From Rhodobacter sp. Har01 (GTDB lineage Bacteria > Pseudomonadota > Alphaproteobacteria > Rhodobacterales > Rhodobacteraceae): DNA of 64,000 nucleotides. The notes beneath the pieces were generated by a model, which saw nothing but the letters and a program-made list of their open reading frames with translations, did not search any database and was not told the origin of the DNA. The position numbers and the translations under genes are program-made. The stretch covers positions 124,001 through 188,000 of the forward strand of contig NZ_JAJCTD010000001.1 in assembly GCF_020564565.1 (NCBI RefSeq), written 5' to 3'. Shown here piece after piece: positions 18,209 through 28,614 of the stretch; the stretch's first letter is position 1; each line of letters starts with the position of its first letter.

Positions 18209-20077
18209 TCAGCCGGCCTTGCGCATCCCCACCCGGGCCCGCTTGCGCGGGTCCTTGTCGAACAGCCCCGCCAGTTGCTCGGTCATCGCGCCGGCCAGTT
18301 GCTCGACATCGGTGATGGTCACCGCGCGCTGGTAATAGCGCGTCACGTCATGGCCGATGCCGATGGCGATCAACTCCACCGCCTTGCGCCGTTCGACCAG
18401 CGCGATGACATCGCGCAGGTGCTTTTCCAGGAAGCTGGCCGGGTTCACGCTCAGGGTCGAATCATCCACCGGCGCGCCGTCGCTGATCACCATCATGATC
18501 TTGCGCGCCTCGGGCCGCGCCAGCATCCGCCGATGCGCCCATTCCAGCGCTTCGCCGTCGATGTTCTCCTTCAAGAGACCTTCCTTCATCATCAGCCCCA
18601 GGTTGGCCCGCGCCCGCCGCCAGGGCGCATCGGCCGACTTGTAGATGATGTGGCGCAAATCGTTCAGCCGGCCCGGCGCCTGCGGTCGCCCCTGCGCCAG
18701 CCACCGCTCGCGCGCCTGCCCGCCCTTCCAGGCCCGGGTGGTGAAGCCGAGGATTTCGACCTTGACGCTGCACCGCTCCAGCGTCCGCGCCAGCACGTCG
18801 GCGCAGATCGCCGCAATGGAAATCGGCCGGCCCCGCATCGACCCCGAGTTGTCCAGCAGCAGCGTCACCACCGTGTCGCGGAATTCGGTGTCCTTTTCCC
18901 ACTTGAAGCTGAGGGGCGTGGTCGGGTTCGCCACCACCCGCGCCAGCCGCCCGGCATCCAGGATGCCTTCCTCAAGATCGAACAGCCAGCTGCGGTTCTG
19001 CTGCGCCTGCAAGCGGCGCTGCAACTTGTTCGCCAAGCGCCCCACGGCGCCCTTCAAGGGGTCAAGCTGCTGGTCCAGATAGGCCCGCAGCCGCTCCAGC
19101 TCGGCCGGCTCGGCCAGCTCTTCCGCCTTGATTTCCTCATCGAAATCGGTGGTATAGACGGTGTAGTTCGGGTCCGCGTCGGAATGCGGCGCGGGCGGCG
19201 GAGGCTCCAGCGGCGCCTCGCCTTCGGGCAGTTCCGCCTCGTCGCCCATCTCGGCCTCGGCGCTGTCCTCCATGCTGACCTGCGCCTGGGACTGGTCCTG
19301 CTGCTCGTCCTGGCTCCGCTCGGGGCTGGCCTCGCTGTCCTCGCCCTCCTGCTGCTCCTCGCCGGACGAATCCGGGTTGTCCTGGTCTTCCTCGGCCTCG
19401 TCGCCCATGTCCTCGTCTTCGGGGCGGTCCGGGTCGTCGCCCAACTGGTCGCCATAGCCAAGGTCGGAAATCACCTTGCGCGCGAGGCGCGCAAAGGCCG
19501 CCTGGTCGGCCAGCACGTGGTCAAGGTTCTCCAGCGTGCCGCCGGCCTGCTCCTCGATGAAACCGCGCCAGAGGTTCATCACGTTCTGCGCACCCGCCGG
19601 CAGGTCGCGGCCCGTGGCCAGGCTGCGCACCAGATAGCCCGCCGCGACGGACAGCGAGGCATCCTGCTGGTTGGTGATCTGGCCATAGCCCTTGCGGTCG
19701 GCCTCATGGCCGATCTTGGCGTCGATGTTGGTGGCCGTGCCCGGCATCTCGCGCGCGCCCATCGCCTCGCAGCGGGCCACTTCCATCGCGTCATAGATGT
19801 CGCGCGCCAGTTGCCCGGTGGGCGAATAGCGGTTGGAAACCCCGTCATCGTGGAACTTGCGCCGCAAGGCAAAGGCATCCGCCGTGCCGCGCGCCAAGAG
19901 CACCTCGTCCCGCGTCATCCGCCGAGACACTTGCGGCAGGCGGATGCCTTCCTTGTTCATCCCCGGCGGATCGACCGAGTAGGAGACGGTCATCTCCGGG
20001 TCATCCGCCATGGTGCGCGTGGCCTCGGCCAGCGCCTTCTTGAACGGGTCCGCGGGGTTGTCGGTGGGTTTGGTCAT
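18209..20077 (-). CDS. cobT: Cobaltochelatase subunit CobT
   Basis: A 622-residue subunit of the aerobic cobaltochelatase (CobNST) that inserts Co2+ into hydrogenobyrinate a,c-diamide. It has an N-terminal CobT domain, a central acidic linker very rich in Glu, Asp, Ser and Gln (residues about 215-300), and a C-terminal von Willebrand A domain with the MIDAS motif [10 protein letters not shown]. The linker length and VWA fold match the family. It is downstream of cobS with 51 bases between them, so cobST form an operon. CobN is not in the window. Confidence 0.96.
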   Translation of the reverse strand: MTKPTDNPADPFKKALAEATRTMADDPEMTVSYSVDPPGMNKEGIRLPQVSRRMTRDEVLLARGTADAFALRRKFHDDGVSNRYSPTGQLARDIYDAMEVARCEAMGAREMPGTATNIDAKIGHEADRKGYGQITNQQDASLSVAAGYLVRSLATGRDLPAGAQNVMNLWRGFIEEQAGGTLENLDHVLADQAAFARLARKVISDLGYGDQLGDDPDRPEDEDMGDEAEEDQDNPDSSGEEQQEGEDSEASPERSQDEQQDQSQAQVSMEDSAEAEMGDEAELPEGEAPLEPPPPAPHSDADPNYTVYTTDFDEEIKAEELAEPAELERLRAYLDQQLDPLKGAVGRLANKLQRRLQAQQNRSWLFDLEEGILDAGRLARVVANPTTPLSFKWEKDTEFRDTVVTLLLDNSGSMRGRPISIAAICADVLARTLERCSVKVEILGFTTRAWKGGQARERWLAQGRPQAPGRLNDLRHIIYKSADAPWRRARANLGLMMKEGLLKENIDGEALEWAHRRMLARPEARKIMMVISDGAPVDDSTLSVNPASFLEKHLRDVIALVERRKAVELIAIGIGHDVTRYYQRAVTITDVEQLAGAMTEQLAGLFDKDPRKRARVGMRKAG

Positions 20078-20128
20078 CTCACGCCCGCATCATCCTTCGG
20101 TGGGGCGGGGTTCGCCCCGCCGCCCGGA

Positions 20129-21103
20129 TCACTTCATCGCCTGGCTCGCCGCGCTTTCCGGCAGTTCCTCGTTGAAGCAGCGCTGGTAGAATTCGGCCAC
20201 GGTCTGCCGCTCCAGCTCGTCGCACTTGTTCAGGAAGGTCAGCCGGAAGGCATAGCCCAGGTTGCGGAAAATCTCCGCATTCTGCGCCCAGTTCAGCACC
20301 GTGCGCGGGCTCATCACCGTCGACAGGTCGCCGTTCATGAAAGCGGTGCGGGTCAGGTCCGCCACGGTGACCATCTGCGAAATGGTCTTGCGGCCCTTGT
20401 CGGTGTTGTAATGCGGGTTCTTGGCCAGCACGATCGCGGTTTCGGCGTCGTGGCTGAGGTAGTTCAGCGTCGCCACCAGGCTCCAGCGGTCCATCTGCGC
20501 CTGGTTGATCTGCTGCACGCCATGATAAAGCCCCGTTGTGTCGCCCAGGCCCACGGTGTTGGCCGTGGCGAACAGCCGGAAGCTGGGATGCGGGGTGATG
20601 ATCTCGTTCTGGTCCAGAAGGGTCAGCTTGCCGTCATGCTCCAGCACCCGCTGGATCACGAACATCACGTCGGCGCGGCCCGCATCATACTCGTCGAAGA
20701 CGATGGCCACCGGGTTGCGCAGCGCCCAGGGCAGGATGCCCTCGTGAAAGCGCGTGACCTGCTTGCCGTCTTCCAGCTTGATCGCATCCTTGCCGATCAG
20801 GTCGATCCGGCTGATGTGGCTGTCCAGGTTCACCCGCACGCATTGCCAGTTCAGCCGTGCCGCCACCTGCTCGATATGGGTCGACTTGCCGGTGCCGTGA
20901 TAGCCCTGGATCATCACCCGGCGGTTGTAGGCAAAGCCCGCCAGGATGGCCAGCGTGGTGTCGGGGTCGAACTTGTAGGTCGGGTCGATCTCGGGCACGC
21001 GCTCGCCGCGCTCCTCGAAGGCCTTCACCTTCATCTCGGTGTCGATCCCGAAGACATCGCGGACCGAGATTTCCTCGGTGGGTTTGATCGGCGTATTGGG
21101 CAT
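20129..21103 (-). CDS. cobS: Cobaltochelatase subunit CobS (AAA+)
   Basis: A 324-residue AAA+ ATPase that forms the CobST ring. Walker A is [15 protein letters not shown] (residues about 76-90) and Walker B is [15 protein letters not shown], with [12 protein letters not shown] as sensor 1. The start at 21103 ([14 protein letters not shown]) is chosen from family length; another ATG 42 bases upstream (MFHEPFD) is possible and neither has a strong ribosome-binding site. First gene of cobS-cobT. Confidence 0.96.
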   Translation of the reverse strand: MPNTPIKPTEEISVRDVFGIDTEMKVKAFEERGERVPEIDPTYKFDPDTTLAILAGFAYNRRVMIQGYHGTGKSTHIEQVAARLNWQCVRVNLDSHISRIDLIGKDAIKLEDGKQVTRFHEGILPWALRNPVAIVFDEYDAGRADVMFVIQRVLEHDGKLTLLDQNEIITPHPSFRLFATANTVGLGDTTGLYHGVQQINQAQMDRWSLVATLNYLSHDAETAIVLAKNPHYNTDKGRKTISQMVTVADLTRTAFMNGDLSTVMSPRTVLNWAQNAEIFRNLGYAFRLTFLNKCDELERQTVAEFYQRCFNEELPESAASQAMK

Positions 21104-21326
21104 CGTCGCGTTCCGGTGAGGGCTGTCGAAAGGTTCATGGAACATAACGCAAGGGGCCGCAAGGGGAAGCCCGGGGGAAGTCCGGAGTAAGCATTGGGGC
21201 GAAGCATTGGGGAAGTCCGGGGGCGATCCTCGCGCACACGCCGGATCGCATCTGCGTGAAGGCGGTAACCAGAGCGCCCGGTTGCGCGTATTGAAGGACA
21301 GGCCGACCGCAAGAGGAGAACCGCCG

Positions 21327-21788
21327 ATGCACCGCCGCCTGTTCCTGGCCACCGCCGCCGCCCTGGGGCTGACCCGTCCCGCCCGGGCCGAAGACAGCTT
21401 CGAGGTCACCCTGTCCGAGGCGGATTGGCGCGCCCGGCTCAGCCCGGCGCAATACGCCGTGCTGCGCCAGGAAGACACCGAGCGCGCCGGTTCCAGCCCG
21501 CTGGACAAGGAATATGGCGCGGGCACCTACCACTGCGCCGGCTGCGACCTGCCGGTGTTTTCCTCCGACACCAAGTTCGACAGCGGCACCGGCTGGCCGT
21601 CGTTCTGGGACCCGCTGCCCGATGCGATCCGCACCCGCGAGGACACCTCGCTGTTCCTGGGCACAAGGACCGAGGTGCATTGCCGCCGCTGCGGCGGGCA
21701 TTTCGGCCATGTCTTTCCGGACGGGCCGCCGCCGACCGGGTTGCGCTACTGCATGAACGGTCTGGCGCTGGTGTTCAAACCGGCGTGA
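21327..21788 (+). CDS. msrB: Exported methionine-R-sulfoxide reductase
   Basis: A 153-residue MsrB with an N-terminal export signal ([22 protein letters not shown] start suggesting Tat). Zn-binding pairs CAGCDL and CRRCGG, the substrate block [12 protein letters not shown] and the catalytic GLRYCMNG are all present. It should repair methionine sulfoxide in periplasmic proteins, unlike the usual cytosolic MsrB. The start has AGAGGAGAA 8 bases upstream. It is divergent from cobS. Confidence 0.93.
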   Translation: MHRRLFLATAAALGLTRPARAEDSFEVTLSEADWRARLSPAQYAVLRQEDTERAGSSPLDKEYGAGTYHCAGCDLPVFSSDTKFDSGTGWPSFWDPLPDAIRTREDTSLFLGTRTEVHCRRCGGHFGHVFPDGPPPTGLRYCMNGLALVFKPA

Positions 21789-21810
21789 CCGTGGCGGAAA
21801 GGCCGACCGC

Positions 21811-22422
21811 TCAGTCCGCCGATTTCTCGTCGATGCAGGCCACGCGGATCACGCCGTTCTTGTCCGTGGTGGCACAGAGCTCAGTCCCGGTGCACTTTTC
21901 CGGATTGCCGGGCGCCAGCGGTATGGCCACGCCGCCAAGGCCTGCGCATTCCTGCGTGGTCAGTTCCTCGAAGGTTGTCGCATCTGCCGCAAGTCCGCCG
22001 CCCGAACCGGTCACCGCATCGACGGCCAGTCCGGCCCCTGCTGCCTTGCGCTTCGTGCCGCCGCCGTCCTCGGGCTTGACCTCGGCTTCCAGACAAACCC
22101 GATGGCGCTGGCCGTTTTCGTCGGTGGTCCCGCACAACTTGCCAGACTTGCAGAGGCCAAGGCCCTCTTCGAACACCGTCCCTCCCAAGCCCGTGCACTC
22201 GGACTGGGTTAGTTCGGTGATGGTCGCGCCGTCGATCTCAAGCGAGCCGATGGCTTCGTCGAGGACGCCGGTCGCGCGCTTGGGATTGGCGGCTTCCTGT
22301 GCCATGGCGGCAGGCCCGAAGGCCAGAAACAGGCCAAGAACAAGCGGTGCGGCCGGTCGAAGCCTGCGGCGATTGGGGGATGAACCTTCAAGGGCGAAAA
22401 CCTGCGACATCGGCATCCCCAT
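21811..22422 (-). CDS. Secreted protein with two Cys-rich repeats
   Basis: A 203-residue protein with a signal peptide (APLVLGLFLAFGPAAMAQ). The mature part contains two copies of a 40-45-residue unit. The first runs from ELTQSECTGLGG to CGTTDENGQRHRVC, the second from ELTTQECAGLGG to CATTDKNGVIRVAC. Each has four Cys in equivalent positions, so each is probably a small disulfide-bonded domain. A Gly/Ala-rich linker separates them. I do not recognise the domain. The start may be 22410 (MSQVFALEG). Confidence 0.75.
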   Translation of the reverse strand: MGMPMSQVFALEGSSPNRRRLRPAAPLVLGLFLAFGPAAMAQEAANPKRATGVLDEAIGSLEIDGATITELTQSECTGLGGTVFEEGLGLCKSGKLCGTTDENGQRHRVCLEAEVKPEDGGGTKRKAAGAGLAVDAVTGSGGGLAADATTFEELTTQECAGLGGVAIPLAPGNPEKCTGTELCATTDKNGVIRVACIDEKSAD

Positions 22423-22499
22423 GGCAAACGCAATTCATGCAAATCGCAGTCAGGAAAGCACGGAAAACGGCTTTCGTCAATTTTCCGGGGCGGCGCCGC

Positions 22500-23138
22500 C
22501 TATTCCCGGAAGTAGCGGCTGTCCTTGAGCTGGTCCCAGGCCCAGACCACCTCTTGCAGGCGTTCCTCGTCGCGCCGGTCGCCGCCGTTCATGTCGGGGT
22601 GCAGGTCCTTGACCAGGCTCTTGTATTGCTTGCGGATGTCGGTCTTGGTCCAGGTGTCGCGGGCGTCCAGGATCTCCAGCGCCTTGCGCTCGGTCGGCGG
22701 CAGCTTGCGGGTGGCGCCCGAGGCGGGGGTGGGGCCGCGGTTCAGCGTGGCCTTCTCGCCCAGGATCTGCATCGGGTCGTCAACGCCCATGCGCGCCCAG
22801 GCATTGCCGTCGCCCTGGCGCGAAAAGGGCTTGGTCTCGCGGCCCCAGAGGCGGTCCTTCTCGACGAATTTCTGGAATTCCTCGTCGGTGGCGCCGTGGA
22901 AGAAGTTCCACTTCAGGTTGTAGTCGCGGATGTGGTCCTTGCAGAACCAGAAGAACTCGTCCAGCAGATCGGGGGATTTCGGCGCCCGGAAGGCGCCCGT
23001 GCCGGTGCAGCCGGGATAGTCGCAAGCCCGCCCCGCAGCCTCGGCAGAGGCCGCCGCAGCGCCGCGGCGTCCCGCGGCCTTGCGCTTTTTGTCGGCGCTG
23101 ACGCGGATGTCGAATTCGAAGGGCGGCTTGGTGACCAT
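22500..23138 (-). CDS. J-domain co-chaperone-like protein (C-terminal J domain)
   Basis: A 212-residue cytoplasmic protein. The N-terminal part MVTKPPFEFDIRVSADKKRK is typical of a conserved alphaproteobacterial family, with a CDYPGCTGTGAFRAPKS Cys pair and WFCKDHIRDYN. The C-terminal 60 residues are a J domain with the HPD tripeptide (KSLVKDLHPDMNGG), so it can stimulate a DnaK-type Hsp70. The start is set at MVTKPPF, 14 codons inside the longer frame. It is divergent from bolA, a usual neighbour. Confidence 0.88.
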   Translation of the reverse strand: MVTKPPFEFDIRVSADKKRKAAGRRGAAAASAEAAGRACDYPGCTGTGAFRAPKSPDLLDEFFWFCKDHIRDYNLKWNFFHGATDEEFQKFVEKDRLWGRETKPFSRQGDGNAWARMGVDDPMQILGEKATLNRGPTPASGATRKLPPTERKALEILDARDTWTKTDIRKQYKSLVKDLHPDMNGGDRRDEERLQEVVWAWDQLKDSRYFRE

Positions 23139-23223
23139 GGGGCAGGGGCCTTTGAGAGCCTTTCCGACTCGGGCGGCCAAGTTTAGGGGTTTCGGCAGCG
23201 GATTGAAGGGGCAGGTGAAAAAA

Positions 23224-23475
23224 ATGAACGTGAAGGATCAGATTGAGGCACGGTTGCACGCGGCGTTCCGGCCGGAAGAGCTGGAGGTGGAGAACGAAAG
23301 CCACCGGCACGCCGGGCATGCGGGCGATGATGGCACGGGCGAAAGCCACTTCCGGGTGCGCATCAGGGCGGCGGAACTGGCCGCGATGAGCCGGGTGGAC
23401 CGCCACCGCGCCGTGACCCGGGCGCTGGGCGACCTTGTCCCCCGCATCCATGCGCTGGCCCTCGACATCGGATGA
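23224..23475 (+). CDS. bolA: BolA-family protein
   Basis: An 83-residue BolA-like protein that probably pairs with a monothiol glutaredoxin and binds an Fe-S cluster. The pattern ENESHRHAGHAG and SHFRVRI, with conserved His, is characteristic, followed by HRAVTRALGDLVPRIHALAL. The ATG at 23224 follows GGGGCAGGTG weakly. It is divergent from the J-domain gene and is followed by an inverted-repeat terminator. Confidence 0.92.
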   Translation: MNVKDQIEARLHAAFRPEELEVENESHRHAGHAGDDGTGESHFRVRIRAAELAAMSRVDRHRAVTRALGDLVPRIHALALDIG

Positions 23476-23544
23476 TGCGGCGGAGCGTCAGCAAGCGGAC
23501 GGGCGGTTCTTGCCTCGTCGTCACATGCGCCCCTCTCCAGACGT

Positions 23545-23628
23545 CGGGGGCGCTGCCCCCGCACCCCCGGGGTATTTCTGCCAAGATGAAGATCATGCCG
23601 CTTCATCTCGGTTCAAATACCCCCCGCG
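23545..23628. repeat. Second inverted pair of GGGGTATTT/CCAAGATGAA elements
   Basis: Arms at about 23569-23591 (GGGGTATTT, CTG, CCAAGATGAAG) and 23601-23623 (CTTCATCTCGG, TTC, AAATACCCC) face each other across 9 bases, with a GGGGGCGCTGCCCCC hairpin in front. It lies between convergent bolA and glcB and is a likely two-way terminator. Confidence 0.75.
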
Positions 23629-23656
23629 CGGAGCGCATCCTGTCTGGAGGTATCGG

Positions 23657-25804
23657 TCAGCCCGCCGCCTTGGCCTTCAGCCGCCAGGCGTGCAGCAGCG
23701 GTTCGGTATAGCCCGAGGGCTGCGTGCGGCCCTGGAAGACCAGATCGCAGGCGGCCTGGAAGGCGATGCCCTGGAAGGTCGGGGCCATCGGCCGGTAGCG
23801 GGGGTCGTCCTGGTTCTGGCGGTCGACCACGGCGGCCATCTTCCGCAGCGCCGCCATCACCTCGTCCGCGCTGACCACCCCGTGATGCAGCCAGTTGGCG
23901 ATGTGCTGGGCCGAGATGCGGCAGGTCGCGCGGTCCTCCATCAGGCCGACATCGTTCACGTCCGGCACCTTGGAACAGCCCACCCCCTGGTCGATCCAGC
24001 GCACCACATAGCCCAGGATGCCCTGCGCGTTGTTCTCGACCTCGCGCGCCACCTGGGCCGGGGTCCAGGCGCGGAAGCTGGCCAGCGGGATCTCCAGGAT
24101 GCCATCGACATGCGCCCTGCGGCCGCCCTTTGCCAGCCGCGCCTGCACCGCCGCCACGTCCACCTTGTGGTAATGCAGCGCGTGCAGCGTGGCGGCGGTG
24201 GGCGAGGGCACCCAGGCCGTGCTCGCCCCGGCCCGCGGATGGGCGATCTTTTCGTCCAGCATCGCCGCCATCAGGTCGGGCATCGCCCACATCCCCTTGC
24301 CGATCTGCGCCCGCCCGGAGAACCCGCATTCCAGCCCGATGTCCACGTTCAGCGCCTCATAGGCGGTGATCCAGGCCTTGCGCTTGATGAAGTCCTTGCG
24401 GCTGAACGGCCCGGCTTCCATGCTGGTGTGGATCTCGTCCCCGGTGCGGTCCAGAAAGCCGGTGTTGATGAAGGCCACCCGCGCCTTTGCCGCCCGGATG
24501 CATTCCTTCAGGTTCACCGATGTCCGCCGTTCCTCGTCCATGATCCCCAGCTTGACGGTGTTCGGCGCCAGCCCCAGCACCGCCTCGACCCGGCCCATCA
24601 CGGCATCGGCGAAGGCCACCTCCTCCGGCCCGTGCATCTTGGGCTTGACCACATAGACCGAGCCCTGGACCGAGTTGCGCAAGCCTTCGGTCTTCTTCAG
24701 GTCATGCAGCGCCAGGGTCACCGTGACCATGGCATCCATCAGCCCCTCGGGGATCTCGCTGCCATCCGGCAGCAGGACGCCCGGGTTGGTCATCAGGTGG
24801 CCGACGTTTCGCACCCACATCAGCGCCCGGCCCTTCAGGGTGAAGGGGCTGCCCGAGGGATCAAGGTATTCGCGGTCCGGCGCCAGCCGCCGGTCGACCC
24901 GGCGCCCGGCCTTGTCGAAACTTTCGCTCAGGGTGCCCTTCATCAGGCCCAGCCAGTTGCGATAGGCGCCGACCTTGTCCTCGGCATCCACGCAGGCGAC
25001 CGAATCCTCGCAATCCATGATCGCCGTCAGCGCGCTTTCCATCTGCACATCGGCCAGACCGGCCTGATCGCGGGCGCCGATGACATGCGCCCGGTCGAAG
25101 ACCAGGTCCACATGCAGGCCGTGATTGCGCAACAGCACTGCGTCGGGCGCGCGCGGGTTGCCCCGGTAGCCGGCGAACTTTTCGGGCTGCACCAGCGGCA
25201 GGTCGTCCACCAGCAGCGCGCCGTCCCTGACGTGATAGCGCCGCGCGTCGGCGTGGCTGGTGCCGGCGATCGGAAACGCCTCGTCCAGGAACACCCGCGC
25301 CCGGGCGATCACGCGGGCGCCGCGGCCGCGCTCATAGCCCCCCGCGGGCGGCGGCGACCCCATCGCGTCGGTGCCGTAAAGGCAATCATACAGGCTGCCC
25401 CAGCGCGCGTTGGCCGCATTCAGCGCATAGCGGGCGTTGGTCACCGGCACCACCAGTTGCGGCCCGGCCACCCGGGCGACTTCGGGGTCGACGCCGGTTG
25501 TCTGAATGGTGAAATCCGGGCCTTCCGGCAACAGATAGCCGATTTCAGCGAGAAACGCCTTGTAGGCCGCATGATCATGCGGCTGGCCGCGCCGGGCGAC
25601 GTGCCAGGCGTCGATCTGCGCCTGCACCGCCTCGCGCCGGGCCAGCAGCGCCCGGTTCTGCGGCGCGAAATCGCGCACCAGCCCGGCCAACCCGTCCCAG
25701 AACGCCGCAGGGGCAAGGCCGGTGCCTGGCAGCGCCTCGTCGTCCAGGAAACGGGCCAAGGCGGCGGCGACGCTCAGGCCGGACTTCTGGACACGGTCGG
25801 TCAT
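23657..25804 (-). CDS. glcB: Malate synthase G
   Basis: A 715-residue enzyme that condenses glyoxylate and acetyl-CoA to malate in the glyoxylate shunt and glycolate use. The family blocks [40 protein letters not shown] and [17 protein letters not shown] are present, and the length is right for isoform G. The start at 25804 (MTDRVQKSG) is taken from homology. Two palindromes and an ArsR-type regulator lie upstream. Confidence 0.97.
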   Translation of the reverse strand: MTDRVQKSGLSVAAALARFLDDEALPGTGLAPAAFWDGLAGLVRDFAPQNRALLARREAVQAQIDAWHVARRGQPHDHAAYKAFLAEIGYLLPEGPDFTIQTTGVDPEVARVAGPQLVVPVTNARYALNAANARWGSLYDCLYGTDAMGSPPPAGGYERGRGARVIARARVFLDEAFPIAGTSHADARRYHVRDGALLVDDLPLVQPEKFAGYRGNPRAPDAVLLRNHGLHVDLVFDRAHVIGARDQAGLADVQMESALTAIMDCEDSVACVDAEDKVGAYRNWLGLMKGTLSESFDKAGRRVDRRLAPDREYLDPSGSPFTLKGRALMWVRNVGHLMTNPGVLLPDGSEIPEGLMDAMVTVTLALHDLKKTEGLRNSVQGSVYVVKPKMHGPEEVAFADAVMGRVEAVLGLAPNTVKLGIMDEERRTSVNLKECIRAAKARVAFINTGFLDRTGDEIHTSMEAGPFSRKDFIKRKAWITAYEALNVDIGLECGFSGRAQIGKGMWAMPDLMAAMLDEKIAHPRAGASTAWVPSPTAATLHALHYHKVDVAAVQARLAKGGRRAHVDGILEIPLASFRAWTPAQVAREVENNAQGILGYVVRWIDQGVGCSKVPDVNDVGLMEDRATCRISAQHIANWLHHGVVSADEVMAALRKMAAVVDRQNQDDPRYRPMAPTFQGIAFQAACDLVFQGRTQPSGYTEPLLHAWRLKAKAAG

Positions 25805-25903
25805 CGGGGGGCCTTGCGATGGAAGCGGGGAGACTGCACGGCAGATTACCCGCAGGGGCGCCGGGGGCAAGACAAGAGCGTGGCGCCTGGCCCGGTCCGG
25901 CGG

Positions 25904-25950
25904 GGCCGAAATTCGTCCGAATTTCGGCCGCGATTTCCGCGCGGAAATCG
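25904..25950. repeat. Two adjacent perfect palindromes
   Basis: The first has 12-bp arms GGCCGAAATTCG around TC (25904-25929). The second is CGATTTCCGC joined directly to its reverse complement (25931-25950), sharing its arm with the element after purN. They lie between divergent glcB and the arsR-type gene. Confidence 0.75.
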
Positions 25951-26007
25951 TCTCCCGGCCGCCGGCGCGCCATCGGCGCAAAGGTCTTGAGGAATTGCCG
26001 CCGGCGT

Positions 26008-26029
26008 GTTACTTAGCTTTATGACTAAG
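26008..26029. promoter_or_regulatory. Putative ArsR-family operator overlapping the start codon
   Basis: The dyad CTTAG (26012-26016) and CTAAG (26025-26029) flanks CTTTATGA. It covers the ATG of the ArsR gene, a position expected for autorepression. Binding is inferred. Confidence 0.5.
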
Positions 26030-26353
26030 CATGATCCCGACCTTACCGCGATCTTCCAGGCGCTCTCCGATCCGACCCGGCGGGGCATGATCCAGCGGCT
26101 GACCCTGGGCCCGGCGCCGGTGACGGAATTGGCGCAACCCTCCGGTTTGCGGCTGCCCACCATCCTGCGCCACCTTTCCGTCCTGGAAACCGCCGGCCTG
26201 GTGGAAACCAGAAAGGAAGGCCGCACCCGGGTGTGCCGCGCGCGCCCCGAGGCGATGCTCTCGGCGGAATCCTGGCTGTCCCAGGTGCGCAACGAATGGG
26301 AAGACCGGGCCGACCGTCTGTCGGCATTCCTGCGCAAGCTGAGGGACGACTGA
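26021..26353 (+). CDS. ArsR-family transcriptional regulator
   Basis: A 110-residue winged-helix repressor of the type paired with SRPBCC proteins. IFQALSDPTRRGMIQRL is the usual N-terminal helix and LPTILRHLSVLETAGLVETRKEG the recognition helix and wing. No metal-binding Cys pair is present, so it is not an arsenic sensor. The ATG at 26021 lies within a dyad that may be its own operator. The stop overlaps the next start in TGATG, so both are co-translated. Confidence 0.88.
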   Translation: MTKHDPDLTAIFQALSDPTRRGMIQRLTLGPAPVTELAQPSGLRLPTILRHLSVLETAGLVETRKEGRTRVCRARPEAMLSAESWLSQVRNEWEDRADRLSAFLRKLRDD

Positions 26354-26820
26354 TGCTGATCGACCCCGAGACCGATCTGGACCTGATCCGTCACCTGGAT
26401 GCCCCCCCGGCCAAGGTCTGGCGCTGCTGGACCGAGCCGAAGCTGCTAGAACAATGGTTCGCGCCAAAGCCGGTGGTGACGCGCGATGTGGTGATCGAGT
26501 TGGTGCCGGGCGGCAGTTTCAAGACCGTGATGGACGTGCCGGGCCAGGGCGAGATGCCGGGCCACGGCTGCATTCTTGAGGTGGTGCCGCAGCGGCGGTT
26601 GGTCTGGACCGACCTCATGCAGGGCGGCTGGCGCCCGAACGCCGAAAGCTTCGGCTTCACCGCCTTCATCCTGCTGGAACCCGAAGGCGACGGCACGCTT
26701 TACCGCGCCGTGGCGCTGCACCGCAGCCGGGGCCAGCGCGACGAACATGAGAAGATGGGTTTCCACGACGGCTGGGGCACCGCTACCGCGCAGCTGGGCG
26801 CGCTGGCGCTGACGCTCTGA
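26353..26820 (+). CDS. SRPBCC (AHSA1-like) domain protein
   Basis: A 155-residue START-like fold protein with the signature HLDAPPAKVWRCWTEPKLLEQWFAPKP at residues 14-40 and a C-terminal helix MGFHDGWGTATAQLGAL. It has a hydrophobic cavity for an unknown ligand and may supply the signal sensed by its ArsR partner. The ATG at 26353 overlaps the regulator's stop. Confidence 0.85.
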   Translation: MLIDPETDLDLIRHLDAPPAKVWRCWTEPKLLEQWFAPKPVVTRDVVIELVPGGSFKTVMDVPGQGEMPGHGCILEVVPQRRLVWTDLMQGGWRPNAESFGFTAFILLEPEGDGTLYRAVALHRSRGQRDEHEKMGFHDGWGTATAQLGALALTL

Positions 26821-27219
26821 CCGCCGTGGTCGGGGCAAGGCGGGCGGTCGACGGCAACCGGGACCAGGTTTGACATCCCGACGCGCCCGACGTCGGTTCT
26901 TTGCGGCGATGGCGGCGTCGCAGGCGGGTGTTTCGTGCGGGGATGGCCGTCCCCGATCGTGGCAGGCCGGGGCCGCAGTTCTGCCGTCTTGCCGCCGATG
27001 CGCCGATGCCTGGGTTCACGGCCGCGCTCGCGCTGTCACGTGATGGCGGGCCACCGCCGGCCCGGCCCCGGCACGCCTCCCGCCCGCCCACCCCGGCGCG
27101 CCGGGGCCGGGCCGGCGCCTTGCGTCGGGACAGCGACAAGTTAAGAAAGTGTGAAATCTGTCTCGCAAGTCATTGAAAAGACTTGCGCCGATGTCTGTCC
27201 CATCATGGGACATCCGGTT
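26821..27219. other. Gene-poor 399-bp intergene
   Basis: Between the SRPBCC gene and convergent purC. No plausible coding frame is visible. The only structure I see is the hairpin at 27164-27187, with 8-bp arms CGCAAGTC and GACTTGCG, which could terminate purC. Confidence 0.6.
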
Positions 27220-27978
27220 TCAGTTGATCAGCGAGGCCTTGACCGGGTGGGTCACGTTCGACGGCAGCACGCCCAGCCGGCGCGCCAGTTCGCTGTGAAC
27301 GTCGGCCATGGGGCCGGGGTCGGCCTGGGTGCCGTCGGCCCGCTCGATCACCCGCAGGTCCCACAGCCGCATCGAATCGGGGCTGATCTCGTCGGCCAGG
27401 ATCAGCCGCATGAAGTCGCCCTCCCAGACCCGGCCCACCTCGATGCGAAAGTCGGCAAGGCGCACGCCCACCCCCAGCATGACGCCGGACAGGAAGTCGT
27501 TCACCCGCAGCGCCAGCGCGATGATGTCGTCGAGGTCCTGCTGGTTGGCCCAGCCGAAGGCGACGATGTGCTCTTCGGACACCAGCGGAGAACCCAGCTT
27601 GTCGTCCTTGAAGTAGTATTCCACGATCGGCCGCGGCAGCGGCGTGCCCTCGGGGATGCCCAGCCGGCTGCTGATGTCGCCGGCCGCGAAGTTGCGGACC
27701 ACCACTTCCAGCGGGATGATCTCGACCATGCGGACCAGTTGCTCGCGCATGTTGAGCCGGCGGATGAAGTGGGTCGGCACGCCGATGGCGTTCAGCCCGG
27801 TCATGAAGAATTCCGACAACCGGTTGTTCAGCACGCCCTTGCCTTCGACCGCCGCGCTGATCTGGGCCACCGCGCCCGAGGTCTCGTCGTCCTTGAAGTA
27901 CTGCACCAGCGTCCCAGGCTCGGGGCCCTCGAACAGGATCTTCGCCTTGCCTTCGTAGACCTTCTTGCGCCGTGCCAT
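27220..27978 (-). CDS. purC: SAICAR synthetase
   Basis: A 252-residue phosphoribosylaminoimidazole-succinocarboxamide synthase that joins CAIR and aspartate. It has [15 protein letters not shown] at the N-terminus, the family block [22 protein letters not shown], and [15 protein letters not shown] near the C-terminus. The start at 27978 is from homology. It is monocistronic here and distant from purMN. Confidence 0.97.
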   Translation of the reverse strand: MARRKKVYEGKAKILFEGPEPGTLVQYFKDDETSGAVAQISAAVEGKGVLNNRLSEFFMTGLNAIGVPTHFIRRLNMREQLVRMVEIIPLEVVVRNFAAGDISSRLGIPEGTPLPRPIVEYYFKDDKLGSPLVSEEHIVAFGWANQQDLDDIIALALRVNDFLSGVMLGVGVRLADFRIEVGRVWEGDFMRLILADEISPDSMRLWDLRVIERADGTQADPGPMADVHSELARRLGVLPSNVTHPVKASLIN

Positions 27979-28142
27979 GCTTGCTCCGGAACCCAATGAC
28001 GAAAGGGGCGGCCCAGCCACCCCTGCTTGCCCTTGGCCTATACGGCAAGGCCCCGTCCATCGCAAGGCGGGCGCCTTTGGTCTTGCAGGAGGCGGCCGGG
28101 GTGGGCATATGACAGCAAAAGATCGTGCAGCCGGGGAGAGCC

Positions 28143-28457
28143 ATGACCACCTTCGAAGACCGCGAACACGCTTTCGAGGCCAAATTCGCCCATGACAGCG
28201 AGATGCAGTTCCGCACCGAGGCGCGCCGCAACAAGCTCTTGGGGCTCTGGGCCGCGGGGCTGATGGGCAAGACCGGCGAGGCGGCCAGCGCCTATGCGCT
28301 GGAAGTCGTCAGCGCCGACTTCCAGGAGTCGGGCAGCGAGGACGTGGTGCGCAAGGTCGTCGGCGACCTGGCCGGCAAGGTCAGTGCCGAAGAAGTGCGC
28401 GCCAAACTTGGCGAGTTGTTGTCAGTCGCCAAAGCCCAGATGATGGAAGAATTCTGA
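28143..28457 (+). CDS. DUF1476 protein, zeta-type F1-ATPase inhibitor
   Basis: A 104-residue helical protein. [21 protein letters not shown] at the N-terminus and [15 protein letters not shown] are diagnostic of the alphaproteobacterial zeta subunit (DUF1476), which in Paracoccus blocks ATP hydrolysis by F1Fo with its N-terminal segment. It is transcribed alone and ended by a good rho-independent terminator 21 bases downstream. The inhibitory role is by family, and not every member has been shown to inhibit. Confidence 0.9.
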   Translation: MTTFEDREHAFEAKFAHDSEMQFRTEARRNKLLGLWAAGLMGKTGEAASAYALEVVSADFQESGSEDVVRKVVGDLAGKVSAEEVRAKLGELLSVAKAQMMEEF

Positions 28458-28477
28458 ATCCTTCTTCGCGAAAGCTC

Positions 28478-28517
28478 AAAGCCGTGCGCCGGGCCGGACC
28501 CCGACGCGCGGCTTTTT
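28478..28517 (+). terminator. Rho-independent terminator after the zeta inhibitor gene
   Basis: An 11-bp stem (AAAGCCGTGCG with CGCGCGGCTTT, one GU pair) and a 16-base loop, followed by TTTTT. Confidence 0.8.
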
Positions 28518-28614
28518 CACGACTTCCGCCTGCCAACGCCGCCGCCCTTAACCAGTTGGCGAGGCCTGACCTGTAGCCCGGTGTCAACAGGGGCTTGGGA
28601 CCGCAAGGGTGAAG

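Noticed and set aside
18275..21190. Plus-strand open frame of 971 codons
   Set aside because: It is antisense to cobT and cobS, which have clear families, and shows shadow composition.
23435..25990. Plus-strand open frame of 851 codons
   Set aside because: Antisense to malate synthase G.
26901..27176. Short plus-strand open frames in the gap before purC
   Set aside because: Arg/Pro-rich, no ribosome-binding site, no family.
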